A DNA stretch of 64,000 nucleotides, taken from Scatophagus argus. Its lineage: Eukaryota > Chordata > Actinopteri > Scatophagidae. Both the position numbers and the translations under genes were made by a program. The stretch covers positions 8,796,501 to 8,860,500 of the forward strand of contig NC_058496.1 in assembly GCF_020382885.2 (NCBI RefSeq), in the 5' to 3' direction. Positions 1 to 12,500 of the stretch are shown piece by piece (the stretch's first letter is position 1; each line of letters opens with the position of its first letter). The notes beneath the pieces are model-generated. The model was given only the letters and a program-made list of their open reading frames with translations, was not told the origin of the DNA and searched no databases.

Positions 1-2
1 CA

Positions 3-36
3 GCTAGAAGTGACACTCTCATGTGTCACTTCTAGC
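3..36. repeat. Perfect 14-bp inverted repeat with 6-nt loop
   Basis: Bases 3-16 are the exact reverse complement of 23-36, separated by a 6-base spacer, so the transcript could form a 14-bp hairpin. A second, shorter stem (41-47 with 52-58, loop of four T) follows at once. Both lie in what should be a CLIP1 intron. It could be the end of a small inverted-repeat transposon or simply a structured intron segment; the left window edge hides the flank. Confidence 0.85.
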
Positions 37-316
37 ATGCACACTCATTTTTGAGTGTATGCAAATGATCCTACAGCTTTGAAGGTTTCAGATAAAGAAA
101 ACCCTGTTACCAATGTAAACTTACAAACACATTTCTGCTTTCAGGTTCAAAATATCTGTTATGCTTCACCCCCTCACAACTTGTTTTGCATTCAAACACG
201 TCACATAACTGAAATTGAACTGAGGCTTGACCTGAATTTGTTCTTGTCTTACTGTTAATGACTTTTACTGCATGTTATTGACCAACCTTGAATAGCATGG
301 ATTGTTTTCTTCACAG

Positions 317-2263
317 CTGGCTGTGCTGCATGAGGAAAGTGCTTCAGTTAAGACACTGCAGGGTACAATTCAAGCCTTGGAGTGGGACAAGGCAAACCTA
401 CAGGAGCATGTTCAGAGATTAGAGAAGGACCTGGCTGCAGGGCCTGACGCCGTCAGCAAGTCCTCAGGTAAGAGTGGCTTCACAGCTGTTCCCTGTGAGG
501 TGACCTCAAAAAGAAAACAAGATTACCTCTTCTATTCCTGCAATTGATTTAATATCACATCTGATGTTGTTTCCAGGTGATGCAGTTTTGGACCAACTAA
601 GGGAGGACAAGGAGACTGCAGAGAGTCAGGTGTTTATATCTTTCCTCTCACCCTGAATTCTACCAGTCATAAGCTTGGATACAGTGAGGGTTTTTGCCAT
701 TCATACATTCAGTGTAAAGATCTTTCCGGACACTGGCCCATAGAAATGTCTGCTTTGACAATAACTTGGTCTCATTTACATTTTCAACATATGCAGGGCA
801 GTTGAACGGAAACAGTCTAACTGAATGCTGTTTGTGAAATGACTGTGCTGCTTGCTCACACATTTACTAACTTCTGATCAAGCATTAGGCACTGAATTTT
901 ACCGTTGACTCATGTAGCTGTTACAGTATAATGTTTTACAGAGGTAAAATGGGTGTAAATTGAATCATTAAAAGCATATTGAGCTTCTGACATAAAAAGT
1001 CATTGACACGATTCAGTATTACAGCCGTATGATGGGCATTTTGCCGACAGTGGTGAGATGATAGCTTGTGTCATCATTTTCAAAACCTTTTTCTTCTAAC
1101 ATCTAGCCTCTGTTTATTCTAAGATGTTATACTGTATTATCTTTGTCTGTGATTATTTGAGTGTGTTGTCTGGCAGTAAGTGGACCCTAATTTGAATCTC
1201 AATTTTTTTTTTCCCCCTTTCTCTTTCTTAAATCCCAACTCCTCTTCTCTGCCCTGTCTCTGATGTTGGCAATGCTACACCACCATCAGGCAGCGGTTTG
1301 TTAATGTTTTTCATCAGCTTCACTTGTGCATGTTTTGTCTGTTGCTGTCACTGTGGCTCTTGTGTCTCGTCCAGTGGGTCACATTGCAGTTGGTGTCAAA
1401 ACCACAAACTTGAATCAAGTTTGATTTCTCAATACGTTTAGCAGTCATGAAGGCCTCACATCAGATCTGTTAAAGATTACTTTTCCTCAGCGGGACACTC
1501 ATCGTTAGTGGGTGTTTTACTGACTCTTCTGGTGACTCATTCCAAGCTCTATGGCTGACACCTCATAGAGGTGATTCACCATCACAACCAAGATTGGGTT
1601 AATTATATGGGGCATTTGGTGAGACATAATGACCAGTGAATTATCTGAAGTCTGTCATAGGATTTAGGCAACATCTGAGCATATAATATGATGAATAAGC
1701 TTTCCAAGGGAGAGACCCTACATCAATATTCAAAAATAAATATTGTGCAAAAAAATTGTTGATGAACAATAATTATTCACCAGCAGCAGCACTGAGCCTA
1801 TCTTTGTGTCTGCTTTATAGATTGAGTTCCTGAATTCCGTCATCGTTGACCTGCAAAGGAAGAACGAGGAGCTCAAGGACAAATTAGAGAAAATGGCTGC
1901 TGCTGCTCTCAACGGAAATAATCCAAGCGAGCTGGATAATTATGATAGGTAAGTACCATTCATAGCAGCCTTTCTCTAATATAATGCCAGCTGTGTGGCA
2001 GTACTGTATAGCTTTTTTTTTTTTAAATCTGTAGCCGTGACAAGGAACCTGTGAAGAAGAAGCCTCCCCCAAGGCTTTTCTGCGACATCTGTGATTGCTT
2101 CGACCTCCACGATACCGAGGATTGTCCAACACAAATGCAGATGCCCGACTCGCCTCCACACACCACCTACCACGGCAATAAGGGCGAAGAACGGCCCTAC
2201 TGTGACATCTGTGAGGTCTTTGGCCACTGGACCGACTCCTGTAACGATGACCAGACCTTTTGA
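317..2263 (+). CDS. clip1: CLIP1 (CLIP-170), C-terminal exons only
   Basis: 3' end of the microtubule plus-end tracking protein CLIP-170; the CAP-Gly domains and most of the coiled coil lie left of the window. Exons read: 317-467, 577-629, 1821-1948, 2035-2263, with phases that agree at every junction. The first three give the end of the coiled coil (heptad-like [14 protein letters not shown] and [18 protein letters not shown]). The last exon carries two zinc knuckles of the form C-x2-C-x4-H-x4-C ([15 protein letters not shown] and [14 protein letters not shown]), which in this family bind p150Glued/dynactin and fold back on the CAP-Gly domains. The protein ends in DDQTF, the position of the family's EEY/F-like tail. 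CLIP2 lacks zinc knuckles, so CLIP1 is preferred. The donor at 630 (GTGTTT) is weak but keeps frame. Confidence 0.9.
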
Positions 2264-3587
2264 AGTCCATATCACCCTTGTTCGCACAATCACTGTATTT
2301 GCACATCATGTTAGATTATGCGGTGCTTTTTGGGGTTTTGGTTTGTACGCGTGCATTTCGTGTGCTTGTTTTTGCCAAGCGTCTTTAATGTCCACGCCAG
2401 TCCTCAAGCGCTCTTACAGGAAAATAGTCTCCTGAGAATCTCTTTCCAAAAATTGAGACATACATAAAAATAATATACAGCCGTTAACAATTTGTAAATG
2501 ACTTTGGAGGAAAAATGTTTGATATCCTGGGTTTGTGTGAGTGAGGAGATACTGTAGGTGGATGCGTCATTGTGGGAGAAGCCTCGATCTTCTTCAGATC
2601 ACTTAATTTATCGATATTCTAACATTGTTTGCACAGCTTGTGGTGGGATTACAAAGATAATATACTGTCATAAAAGATATTATTGAAACTGTAAATTACT
2701 TGATTGAAAAACAAATGTCAGTTTTCGCAAAATTGCTGAGCTATAGTTTATTTTTTTATGCCTGGAAATACTATGTACTCTTTAAAGGTTTGATAGTATG
2801 TGTGTAATTTTGCAGCGGTTGATCACAGAGAGCGCTGTGATCGCTATTGCCTGCATTAGAGCAGTGACACCCAATGCTGTTTGGCTTTAACAGGAACTTT
2901 TTTATGTTCTTCATGAAGGAACTGCTGGATGATTGGTAAGTACATGAAAGTTCAAGCTCTTCACACTTACTGTAACCACTCAGTTCAAAGGGCCTTTCCA
3001 AAAATAATTTCTGTTTGAAACAAAAGACTTAGGTATTTCTTTAAAAATGTTTGGAATATATGTATAAAAATAAATGAAAATGATGAATGAAATAAATATG
3101 AAACCTCTCTGTGTTGACTGTTCAATCGAAGGCATTTCTGTGCATGTGGAGCATGACTTTAAACAGTATCAAGGTTTCCATAGCCATATATTTTTATCAA
3201 GAGTTTAAAAACTAAAAATGTCCATCAGTTGGACAAGCTGCACATTAGCCGCCATGGGGTGGAAGCAAAGATCCTTCAAATAGTCTGTGATGTGTTGCCA
3301 AACTTTGCTTATTGTTGGTTTTATATATATCACGTGAAGTAAAAGCAAGTGATGCACGGACTAGAAATGTTTATTTTAAATGAAGTGTTGAAGTAGCCTA
3401 AAGGAGGAAATGCAGGAAGAAGCATGTATGTTTTTTTTTTAGTCTGTAGGGTAGATTGTCTCAGCTGAACCCTGAAAGGTACCCTGGCCAAGACTAGTTT
3501 GGGGGTAGAAAGTTAAATAATTTACAGTAGGTCAAACTGAAAATACTCTTGATTTAGAGAAAAACATCAGGCTGGATTAGATTTGAT
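2264..3587 (+). other. CLIP1 3' UTR and convergent spacer to LRRC43
   Basis: AT-rich, no supportable coding exon. AATAAA signals on the + strand at 3069-3074 and 3091-3096 are good candidates for CLIP1 polyadenylation. LRRC43 ends on the other strand at 3588, so the two genes converge with about 0.5 kb between their likely ends. Confidence 0.6.
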
Positions 3588-6500
3588 TCAGGACGTTTGG
3601 CGTGGGAGCCGAAGTCGATGAGCTTCAGATGCAGACTGCCATTTCTCCAGCTCCACCATCAACTCTACGGTCACTGGCTCCATTTGGACAGACACCGAGT
3701 CGTCTTTGAGGACATCCATATCGCATTCCTTCCTCCCCTTTCCTTTGCCTACATGTGACAACAACAAACAATATTCACGATTTTAAGCAGACTGAAATCA
3801 AGAGTTACATAAAACATGACTTTGACTTCAATTTTTTGTTTATTATTCAATAATATTCCCAACTATATATATATGTGTGTGTGTGTTATATTTTATGATA
3901 CTTATCTCAAAACCATTTTAAAATGAAAAATCTATCAATGAACAGTTACAGTTGGAAAACTTATCGGATGCCAGATGATGAATTAACCTCTTGAAGCTGC
4001 TGTATTCTTCTGTCTGGCACCACTGCCTCCTCTGTGCCTTGAATCCTTCTTCTTGTTCTCTTTGGTTTTCTTTCCTGGATCCTAACAGTGAGCGACACAC
4101 ATGCACCACATATCCTCATGTCAGTTTGACAACTTGTAACCCTGTTGGCTGCATCGTATGTTGCGAGGTTCTGTCTCTTTTATAGCCAGTGTCTCTTTAT
4201 ATACATAAATGGCTGGCCCCTGTGAACACCTGTTTAGCATATAAACTTACCTTTTCAAATGTTTGTGTAGCTTCCACCTCAGACTCTGTGTACAGAGCAC
4301 CAAGGTCACAAAGGACATCGACCTTCTGACCTCTTTTAACCAGGCTTTGTAGGGGGACATGGACAGAGCCAAGGATTCTTCTGATGGGGGTGTCCTTGAC
4401 CAGTTCTGGCAAAGATTTCTTCTTTTTGTCAATAGGCTTGTCTTTGGTGGACGCAGATTTGATTGGAGACTGAGGAAGATACCAGACAAAGCATGAAATA
4501 ATTCTGCTGATATGCATTTGAATGTTATCTGCCAAAACAGACTTTTAACACCTAAACAGAGCTGAGGTGACGGGCTGCACTGGATTCACCACATCTCATG
4601 ATACTATAATCAAGGGCCAGAAAACAACAATAAATGTTACTGCGTGTTATTGACCACATTTACAAAGAGACTGTATGCAAATGAATTTGGTGGTGCGGGG
4701 GGGGGTCAGAAAAAAATACAAAAACCAAGACCCTTCATGGGGTTATTAATGCTACAGTAATATAACACAATAACAGAACTGCTGTGCTCTGCAATTTTTT
4801 CTTAAGTAATAATTTATGCAGCTGTTAACTACAATGTAAAGGAAGATTCAAGTAGAACATAAAAATTATGATTACACAATAAAAGACCCAAACCTTTTTG
4901 ATCAGCTCTCCACCAATAAATTATGCACAGTCCCTTATTAAATTGAATTTCCCACAAGCATTTTTTTTCCGGGGCATTGAGTAAGTAACAAAATAGGTAA
5001 GCTCACCTCTTTCCTGCCTTTCATCTCTTTTACAGTTCGGCTGGCTTTAGCCATTGTGACGTCTTCAAAACCTGCAGGCCACGACAGGACCTAAAATGTA
5101 AAATGCCAGGGTAAGAGCCCTAACACATTTTGCACCTTAACGTTTGCCCCCTCAAACCTTATTATCTGCACCTTTTCCTCCTCTATTCTAAGATCAAGTC
5201 CTTGGTTGAGGAATCTCTTTAAGCCTCCCAGATCGTGAACAATGTATGTTTGTGTGTCACTGAAGTCCATGCACTCTGACCATCCCAGCTTTGATGTGCT
5301 GTGGCTTGACACTGAAGAAAGGGAAAAGGGGGGGAAAAATAATACAAGTGAAAGTTTGCCCACACTGCACGTACAGAAACAAACCAGCCTTCTTGCCAGT
5401 CAGAGACACACAGTTAAGAGGTGGAATACACACAAACAAACCACAGACTAGTAAGTTAAGGGAAGTGTTTGACATATGATAATAACTGATAAAAGATCAG
5501 TCTAGTCATCCGGTTTCTGTGTGTACTGCTCTCCGCTGACTGTTCCACGGGTACGTTTCTCATCTGTGTAAATTCCACATAAATTGATAAGAAAAAGGCA
5601 ATCCCAGTTATTCATGATACATGACTACATTACATCAATTCAAACTCTTATACTGCAGTATTGAATGCCATGCAGGCACAACCTGAGGTTAATATCTTTT
5701 TTTTTAATCTCTTCTGTAGAAACAAGCACTTCAGCAATACTGTGTCCGTGTTGTTCAGCAATTCGTGCTCCGGTAGGCCTGAAAAATGTGCAGGTCACAT
5801 GAGGGATGCTACCATGTGCAGTATCGCGACAAGTTTCCTCAGGATACACCACCAATTCATGGGTGTCTGCTCTGGATGTTTCTTTTGCACAGTTTTTGCT
5901 GGATTGCAGGTCTGCGTCACTGCCACCGGAAGCGTCTGCAGCGCCAAATGTCTGTGAACAGCAAAACACTCCAGATTTAAAGGAAATATATTCACTGCTA
6001 TTCCTGTGTGGTTTTAATTTTCTCTTGACGTGCTTACGCAACAACAATTTTTCACATTCCACAGTGATTAATGTTTGTTTTTAGACAGCCTTACTAAGAG
6101 ACATATAAAATTGATGTGTGAGACCAAATACAGATCCTAAACCGTTGGCTGTTGTCATGGCTGTTGTTCACACGCTTTCATACATCAATGAGAAATTTCT
6201 CATGTGACACAGTGTGTGTATTTACCCCTGGTTAGTGTCTTTTAGTACAAAATTGCCCTTTTTCTGTCAAACACTGTTTCCTTACTAGTGCATCCGGGGG
6301 TTGGTATAACAAAGAGAGAATTTCATACTAAAAGGACCGAAAGGTTAGATACCCACTTGCTAACCACTTGTTCTGTCTGTTTAAGACAGAACAGGATAAA
6401 AAATTGGTCTTTTCTTTTAGGTACATAAAAGAAGAGAGTAAAAAGTGTGGCAAGAATACGTCACCAGGCTTGCAGGTGTTTGATGACTCAGGAATTCGTA

Positions 6501-9500
6501 CGTGATAAAATAGCCGTAGGTGACAACAGGGTAGTCAGGAGTGTTCTCATCTGCACTAATGAGTGGGTCTGGGATTCCCCTTATCTTGCCAAGCCTCACT
6601 GTGGCTGATGCCCGGTCCACTATCAGATCTGTGTAGAGGAAAAAGACACTGATATTACAAACTGCAACACTTCTGAAAGGGAATTAAATGACAGAGTCGG
6701 AAATTTTGAAAACTAAAAACGCACCACCACTCATCATCATGGCCAAGCCCTTAAACGAGTGTCTTTCCTCTGAGGAGATCCACGAGGCATCCAGGTAAGA
6801 GAGCCGTGGGAGACTGTCCACAGTCAAACCCGGGTAGCACGATGCAAGAGTGAAGGGGTTTCCCTCCAGCACCAGCGTCCTGAGGCAGGGGAGCGTCCTC
6901 AAGGCTTTCAGTAGGGCCTGCTGGTCCTGAAACTCACAGTCACTCAGGTCCAGACACACCAGCTGTGGCCTGAGGTCAGAAACATTTTTCACTCACAAAT
7001 AAGCAGACAGCCGAGCGAAAATGAAGCACCTGAAGCTGCTTCTGAATCACTGCCTGAAATGATTTCCAAAGGGCACTCGGGTGATTTAGTATTGAGTCGA
7101 GATACTGAAATATTGATCAACTTGCATCTTTTAGCAAACTCCATGCTTCTGGCAAAATTTTAAAAAAATTCATAACACTTTTTACAAATATTATAAACAA
7201 ATGGCAAAAGGCTGAATCATCTTGCGACATATAAAACTGCGTTTGCTCAAGTCAGAAAACTGTTAACAGGTGAACAGAGACACTGAGCTCACGAGTGGCC
7301 ACTCCGTCTAAGGCTTCTTTTATGAATTTAACATATTTGGATTTGTATGTCTTGTATTTGGGGGCAGCCGTGGCCTCGAGGTTGGAGAAGTGGCTTGTGA
7401 TCGGAGGGTCAACAGTTCGATTCCCCCACCGGACGGGCAGGAAAAATTTGGGTGTGGTGGAGTGATTAATGGGATAAAATGCTCCCCCCCTCCATTAGCC
7501 GGCTGATGTGCCCTTGAGCAAGACACTTAACCCCCCAATATGCTCCCCGGGCGCTTGATGCTGCCCACTGCTCCTGTGTGTGTTTCACTGCATGTAATTT
7601 GCCAGGTGTTGCATGTGTGTTCAACTAAGGATGGGATAAATGCAGTAGTAAAATTCAGTATGTGTGTATGTAAATATATATATATACTGCCAATAAAAAT
7701 TGATTAAAAAAAAAAAAATGTTGATTTGTTGTATTCATTCAACAAAGCAGTTGCATTTCCCAGAGTTTCTGTGCTGTCTGTCTTCTCTACTCCAAGACGA
7801 ATTAATTTCTGACGAAAAATGATTAAGCATTTCAGTCAGATATTTACAATTCTGTTTAAGAAATGATAAAGAAAAAAGATTACTAAGTTAATTTTCTCAG
7901 TGGCTAATATGACTTTATTAGACTTAGTAAGCTGATCGTCTACTGGGATGTGTCACAGTATTTACATCCTAAAATTAATGAGAAATCGTTTTTAACTATA
8001 AATCCAATAGTGCTACCCAGTTTGAATATAAACCTATGATGCTTAACTTTGATATCAGTTGACAGAATAGGAAATTAGTGTGATATCAGTGTAATGTTTC
8101 TCCTCCCACTGAAACCACGTTTAATAGATGTGGTTCTTTAAGGTGGACTCAAAAGATTTTCTCCTGAACAAGGTCTGCTGCAGTCATCACGGTCATCACC
8201 GCCTGACAGCTTTGGCAGTCAAACTTCCAGTGTTGCCTCAGTGAAACAAAAGAAATGTCTGACGGGCAGAAAAAAATCATCTTGACCCAATGTGATAACG
8301 TTGTCTTACCTTACAGACAATTAAAAATTCACAGTTCTTCTCGGATTTTTTTTTTTTTTGTTCGTTTGACCTGGTTTTGGTTTACAGCCCACTTCCTGTG
8401 TGTATGAGTTTGAACTAACCAGTGTCTTCCTGTAAGATGAGAGATGTCTTCATGTGAACCCAGGCTGTTTGAGCCGAGGCCAAGGTAGCGAAGGCGAGGA
8501 GGGGGGCGACTGGTGAGGCTGCTCAGAGCGGACAACTGGTTGGCATGCAGCTCCAAAATCTTTGAAAGAAGCATATTTACAATCAAACAGTTAATGATCA
8601 CTGCATCGCAGTACCTTTGAAGTGATCGGAAAGCAGGAATAGAAACAACTTCCTCTCTTGATGATTCAACAGTGAAATCACCCTCACTGACCAATTTTTG
8701 CTGAGGTGAAATTTCACATAATCTGATTAACTGTACAGCAAGATGATAGCTGATACAGGACTGTGACTCACTTTCAAAGTGCTGGGAAGGTTTTCTGCCG
8801 GGATTTCTAAGATTTCGTTGGCACTTAGCACTAATTCCTCCAGCTTTGAGAACTTCAACAGGCCGTCATCGATGACCAATACCTGAACACAACACAGGCA
8901 AAACATCACACACACTCAAAAAAAAGGAAATTAGCTGGTTAACATATTTACAAAAGTGCAACTTGTAATTTATTTATACAATTTTATGTTTTCACTGTGC
9001 ATATGATTAAATCACGTAGGATTTGCATGAAATTAAGCCACTTAATATTTGTTTATTAGTTAAGTAGATGTAACTTGATACAATCAAGCCAGACAGTACG
9101 CACTTCGCTGGCAGAGGACCTCGCGATACTTCACGCGAGATCACCTGGTATGTCAGAGAATAACAGAGGAATGCAAAAAAAGGCAAGATAAATCTTCGTT
9201 TTAACAATCTAAATGCAGTCGTAAAGGCGCGTCTAAAGTCATAGCAGCCTGTCCATCATTTTCAGGTATATTTGGTGACGCTGTTTATCATTATTTAATC
9301 AATGCCAATTTAGCTTATGCTGGGTAGTTGACGTTTTACCGGGGAGTGGAGCGCCGGGCCAACTTCAACATGTACATTGTGTTGATTGTGTTATGAGAGC
9401 TTAGTCTACTACAAGCTACTGAGGGGTTTGACCCCGGACGACCTTTCTGATGCGCTAAGTTGTCCAGATTTTCTTTCTTGATCAGGAATGAGTCCACACG

Positions 9501-12500
9501 TCTCCATTGACTGCTCCCTCATACGAGGTTTGTTCTCAGTCTCATCAAAAATGTGTCCATTCATCCTCCAACATACAACACCTGTGCCCTAGCGGTCAAA
9601 AAACGGTTTGCCCTTCCGGGGTCACACAACACCTGATGGCCCCAGATTTCCCATTACTAATATACCCTTTTATGGCCTGAATGACCACAGCGCCCCCTGT
9701 GGTACCCACAACAAATACAGAATCACCATGCTTCTCCATAACATTGCATTTGGCTCCTACAGATTGAATAAAATAACCTTCCACTCGTGTCCCGTCTTGT
9801 ATAGCCAACCACTGTATTTTATGTCCATAGTCCGCTTCAGAGTCCATCTGTTGGCTTAATGTTAATGTCTCAGGTTTTATTCTAATTGATGTAACGTTTG
9901 TGGGATTATTACATTCAGAAATGATTACATTTAAAGTTGCGGATGTGTATTCTATATGTTTATTATTGTATTTGTAATTCATTACAATTGTGGCCTGTCA
10001 TTTGACTGGGTGTTACAGCAGCCATGTGTGAGGTCATAGGTCATCTTGTGTTCTCCATGACTCCGTTCAGTCTCCTGTTGTATGTAAGCGACAATTTGAA
10101 ATAATACATAATGTGTTAGCTCTATCTTAACATGTGCTGATTTATCTTATCTCTTTTAGAAAGCATCTGTCATCTGCCTTCCCACCAAAACCCCCTTCTG
10201 CTGGTGGAGGTAGGGGTTCATTGACCAAGTAAGTTGTTTAAAAGTTAATCTTTAAAATGATTTATTTGTTACATTTGTAAAATTATTACATTAGAAATTA
10301 CATTGCATTTAAACAGGTTTTCAATATGTTTATAGGTGATTGTGTATGACCTATAATCCGTAACTCATGTTGATCTTTCTGTACAGGCACACACACATCC
10401 TCTACATGTACAGTGGTTAAAATGATGCTGCACTCCAGAAAATAGCACAGAAGAAAATGTTTCAGGTACATCTACTCTTACACCCCAAATCAAGAGTTAA
10501 ATGTCTTGATAAGTGCTAATTTACCTAATCTCTTTCAGCAAATATCAGTCTGCCCTTCAGCCAAGTCAGAGCCTGCTGATAAAGGACATCATCGGTCGTC
10601 ATCAAGTTAGCGATTTAAACCTTTTTATTATTTGTATTTTATTTTAATTTTTGCTAAATCTGGGTCATCCCCATTTTACTTTTACTGATATTAAATGTAC
10701 CCATCAGTGACAGAGCCAAACTGAGTTTTGTCTGTCATTGTTTTCATTCTTCTCAGAGCTGGATATTCACTCAAATCTGATGAAGGTGTTTGCCAAGACA
10801 GGTGATGCACAAGGGAGGAAAATAAAGACCATCGTGGCACCCATAATCCAGGTATAAAAAATGGCAGATTCTTCACTGAAACATTTGAACATTTTTTGTA
10901 AATGTGATGATGTGAAAGATGTGTGAAACCCACCCCACGTGTTTGTTGAGATTTGTGTTTCTAATGGTGTTTTCTTCTTTTTCTGCATATTAAGGCTGAC
11001 ACTATCTGCATTAGAAGAGAATGCATCCTCAAAGGCCTTTGCATGTACCTAAATGAAGATCCAGAGAAGCTGCTGAAGGAATACCTGGTATGTTTAGGTA
11101 AAGGAATCAAGATTTCTTTACTGCTCCCAAAAGAATTTAGTTTTCCTGTTGATTCCCATCAGTTTATGAAAAGACGTTAATACTCACCCCTCTTTTTCTA
11201 TGACAGGGAAAACACGCACTACACATACTTGAACTCCTTTGTCCGTTACTAAAACAGCATGCCTTATTTTGATGGAATAACTGAACTCATGATTACAACA
11301 GACATGCCAGTGGTAATACTTATTTAGTACCGTATTTTCCGGACTCTGCGGACTAAACAACGATGCGGCTAATCTATAGATTTTTACGGGCTAACAATAC
11401 GGTAATTGAAATAGATTGCCATGACTCCACCCTGACGCAGTTAAATAGTTGAATATCAGGTGGTCATTGTTTGGTTACATTTTCATTTCATTTTCATTCA
11501 AATGTGTTAATTAATTAGTCTCAAAACTGTGGAGATGACAGTGGACTTCAGAAAGAACCCACCCACCTTACCCTCCCCCTCACCAATCTCAACAGCACAG
11601 TATCTACTGTGGACTCTTTTAAGTTCCTGGGAACCACAATCGCCTGGGATCTCAAGTGGAAGACCCACATAGACCTCATCAGGAAAAAGGCCCAGCAGAG
11701 GTTGTAATTTCTGCGTTCTGCGACAGCTGAAGAAGTTCAACCTGCCTCAGGAGCTGCTGACCATCTTCTACACCTCCATCGTCCAGTCTGTTCTCTGCAC
11801 TTCAATCACTGTCTGGTTTGGATCAGCCACCAAACAGGACAAGAACAGACTGCAAGGATAATCAGGTCTGCAGGAAAAATCATCGGGGCCGACCTGCCCT
11901 CCATTCAGGACTTAGACCAGTCCAGGGTCAAAAAATGGGCAGGAAGCATCACTGCAGACCCCTCACACCCTGCACACAAACTGTTTGATGCCAAGACTAC
12001 CAGACACAAAAACAGTTTCTTCCCCCAGGCTGTCTCCCTGATCTCCCCGTAATCCACCTGCCATTGCATGAACCATCGCACTGTTTGCACTACATGTACA
12101 TATATTTATGTCTTGTTTTTTTCTTTTGTAAATACTTTACATTTTATTATTATTTTTTACCATTTTTTATTTTGTATTTTGTATGGTGCACAGGAGAGAG
12201 AGTCAAATTCCTTGTATGGTCACACGTACTTGGCAAATAAAGCTGATTCTGATTTTGATTTTTCATTTTTTTGGCACAGGATGTTGACACCATTCAAATG
12301 GCCTTAGCAGAGACAACCATAGGAGTTTTTGTTGTTTGGCATGAAGATGCAGAGCCTGGTGATGTTGTGAGATGTATAATGTTTGTTAGCATTATAACAC
12401 CAGTGTCTGAATGAATGTGAAAATCATGGAAAGGATTCCCACATTTCCATATTCCAATTTGCTTTTTTTCACCATTAAGCACTTTTGTTTAATAAAGTTG

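Larger units (their letters stand above)
10757..12372 (+). pseudogene. Partial, LINE-interrupted copy of a multicopy fish gene (SAM-domain-3-like tail)
   Basis: Two exon-like blocks with correct splice signals read in one frame: 10757-10851 (..[19 protein letters not shown]..) and 10995-11087 ([20 protein letters not shown]..). A third, 12280-12372, reads [20 protein letters not shown] followed by [10 protein letters not shown]. The order and wording match the C-terminal part of a family repeated many times in teleost genomes, often annotated sterile-alpha-motif-3-like or uncharacterised; this assignment is from memory of the family pattern. Between the second and third blocks lies an L2 LINE. 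Reading stops soon after 12372, so the usual C-terminal part is not seen. Probably a dead partial duplicate nested in LRRC43, though the intact splice signals leave open a transcribed non-coding RNA. Confidence 0.5.

Noticed and set aside
1884-2309. Minus-strand 141-codon frame opposite the CLIP1 zinc knuckles
   Set aside because: Shadow of the highly constrained CLIP1 last exon; no domain on the minus strand.
5640-5740. Extension of the seventh LRRC43 exon to 5692
   Set aside because: The donor there is phase 2 and does not agree with the phase-1 need of the exon at 5136-5311.
7363-7480. Possible tRNA gene
   Set aside because: The B-box belongs to a SINE head; no intact cloverleaf and the body continues with SINE sequence.
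9596-9982. 128-codon minus-strand open frame in LRRC43 intron 2
   Set aside because: No recognisable domain, signal peptide or splice context; open frames of this length are expected by chance in 64 kb read in six frames.
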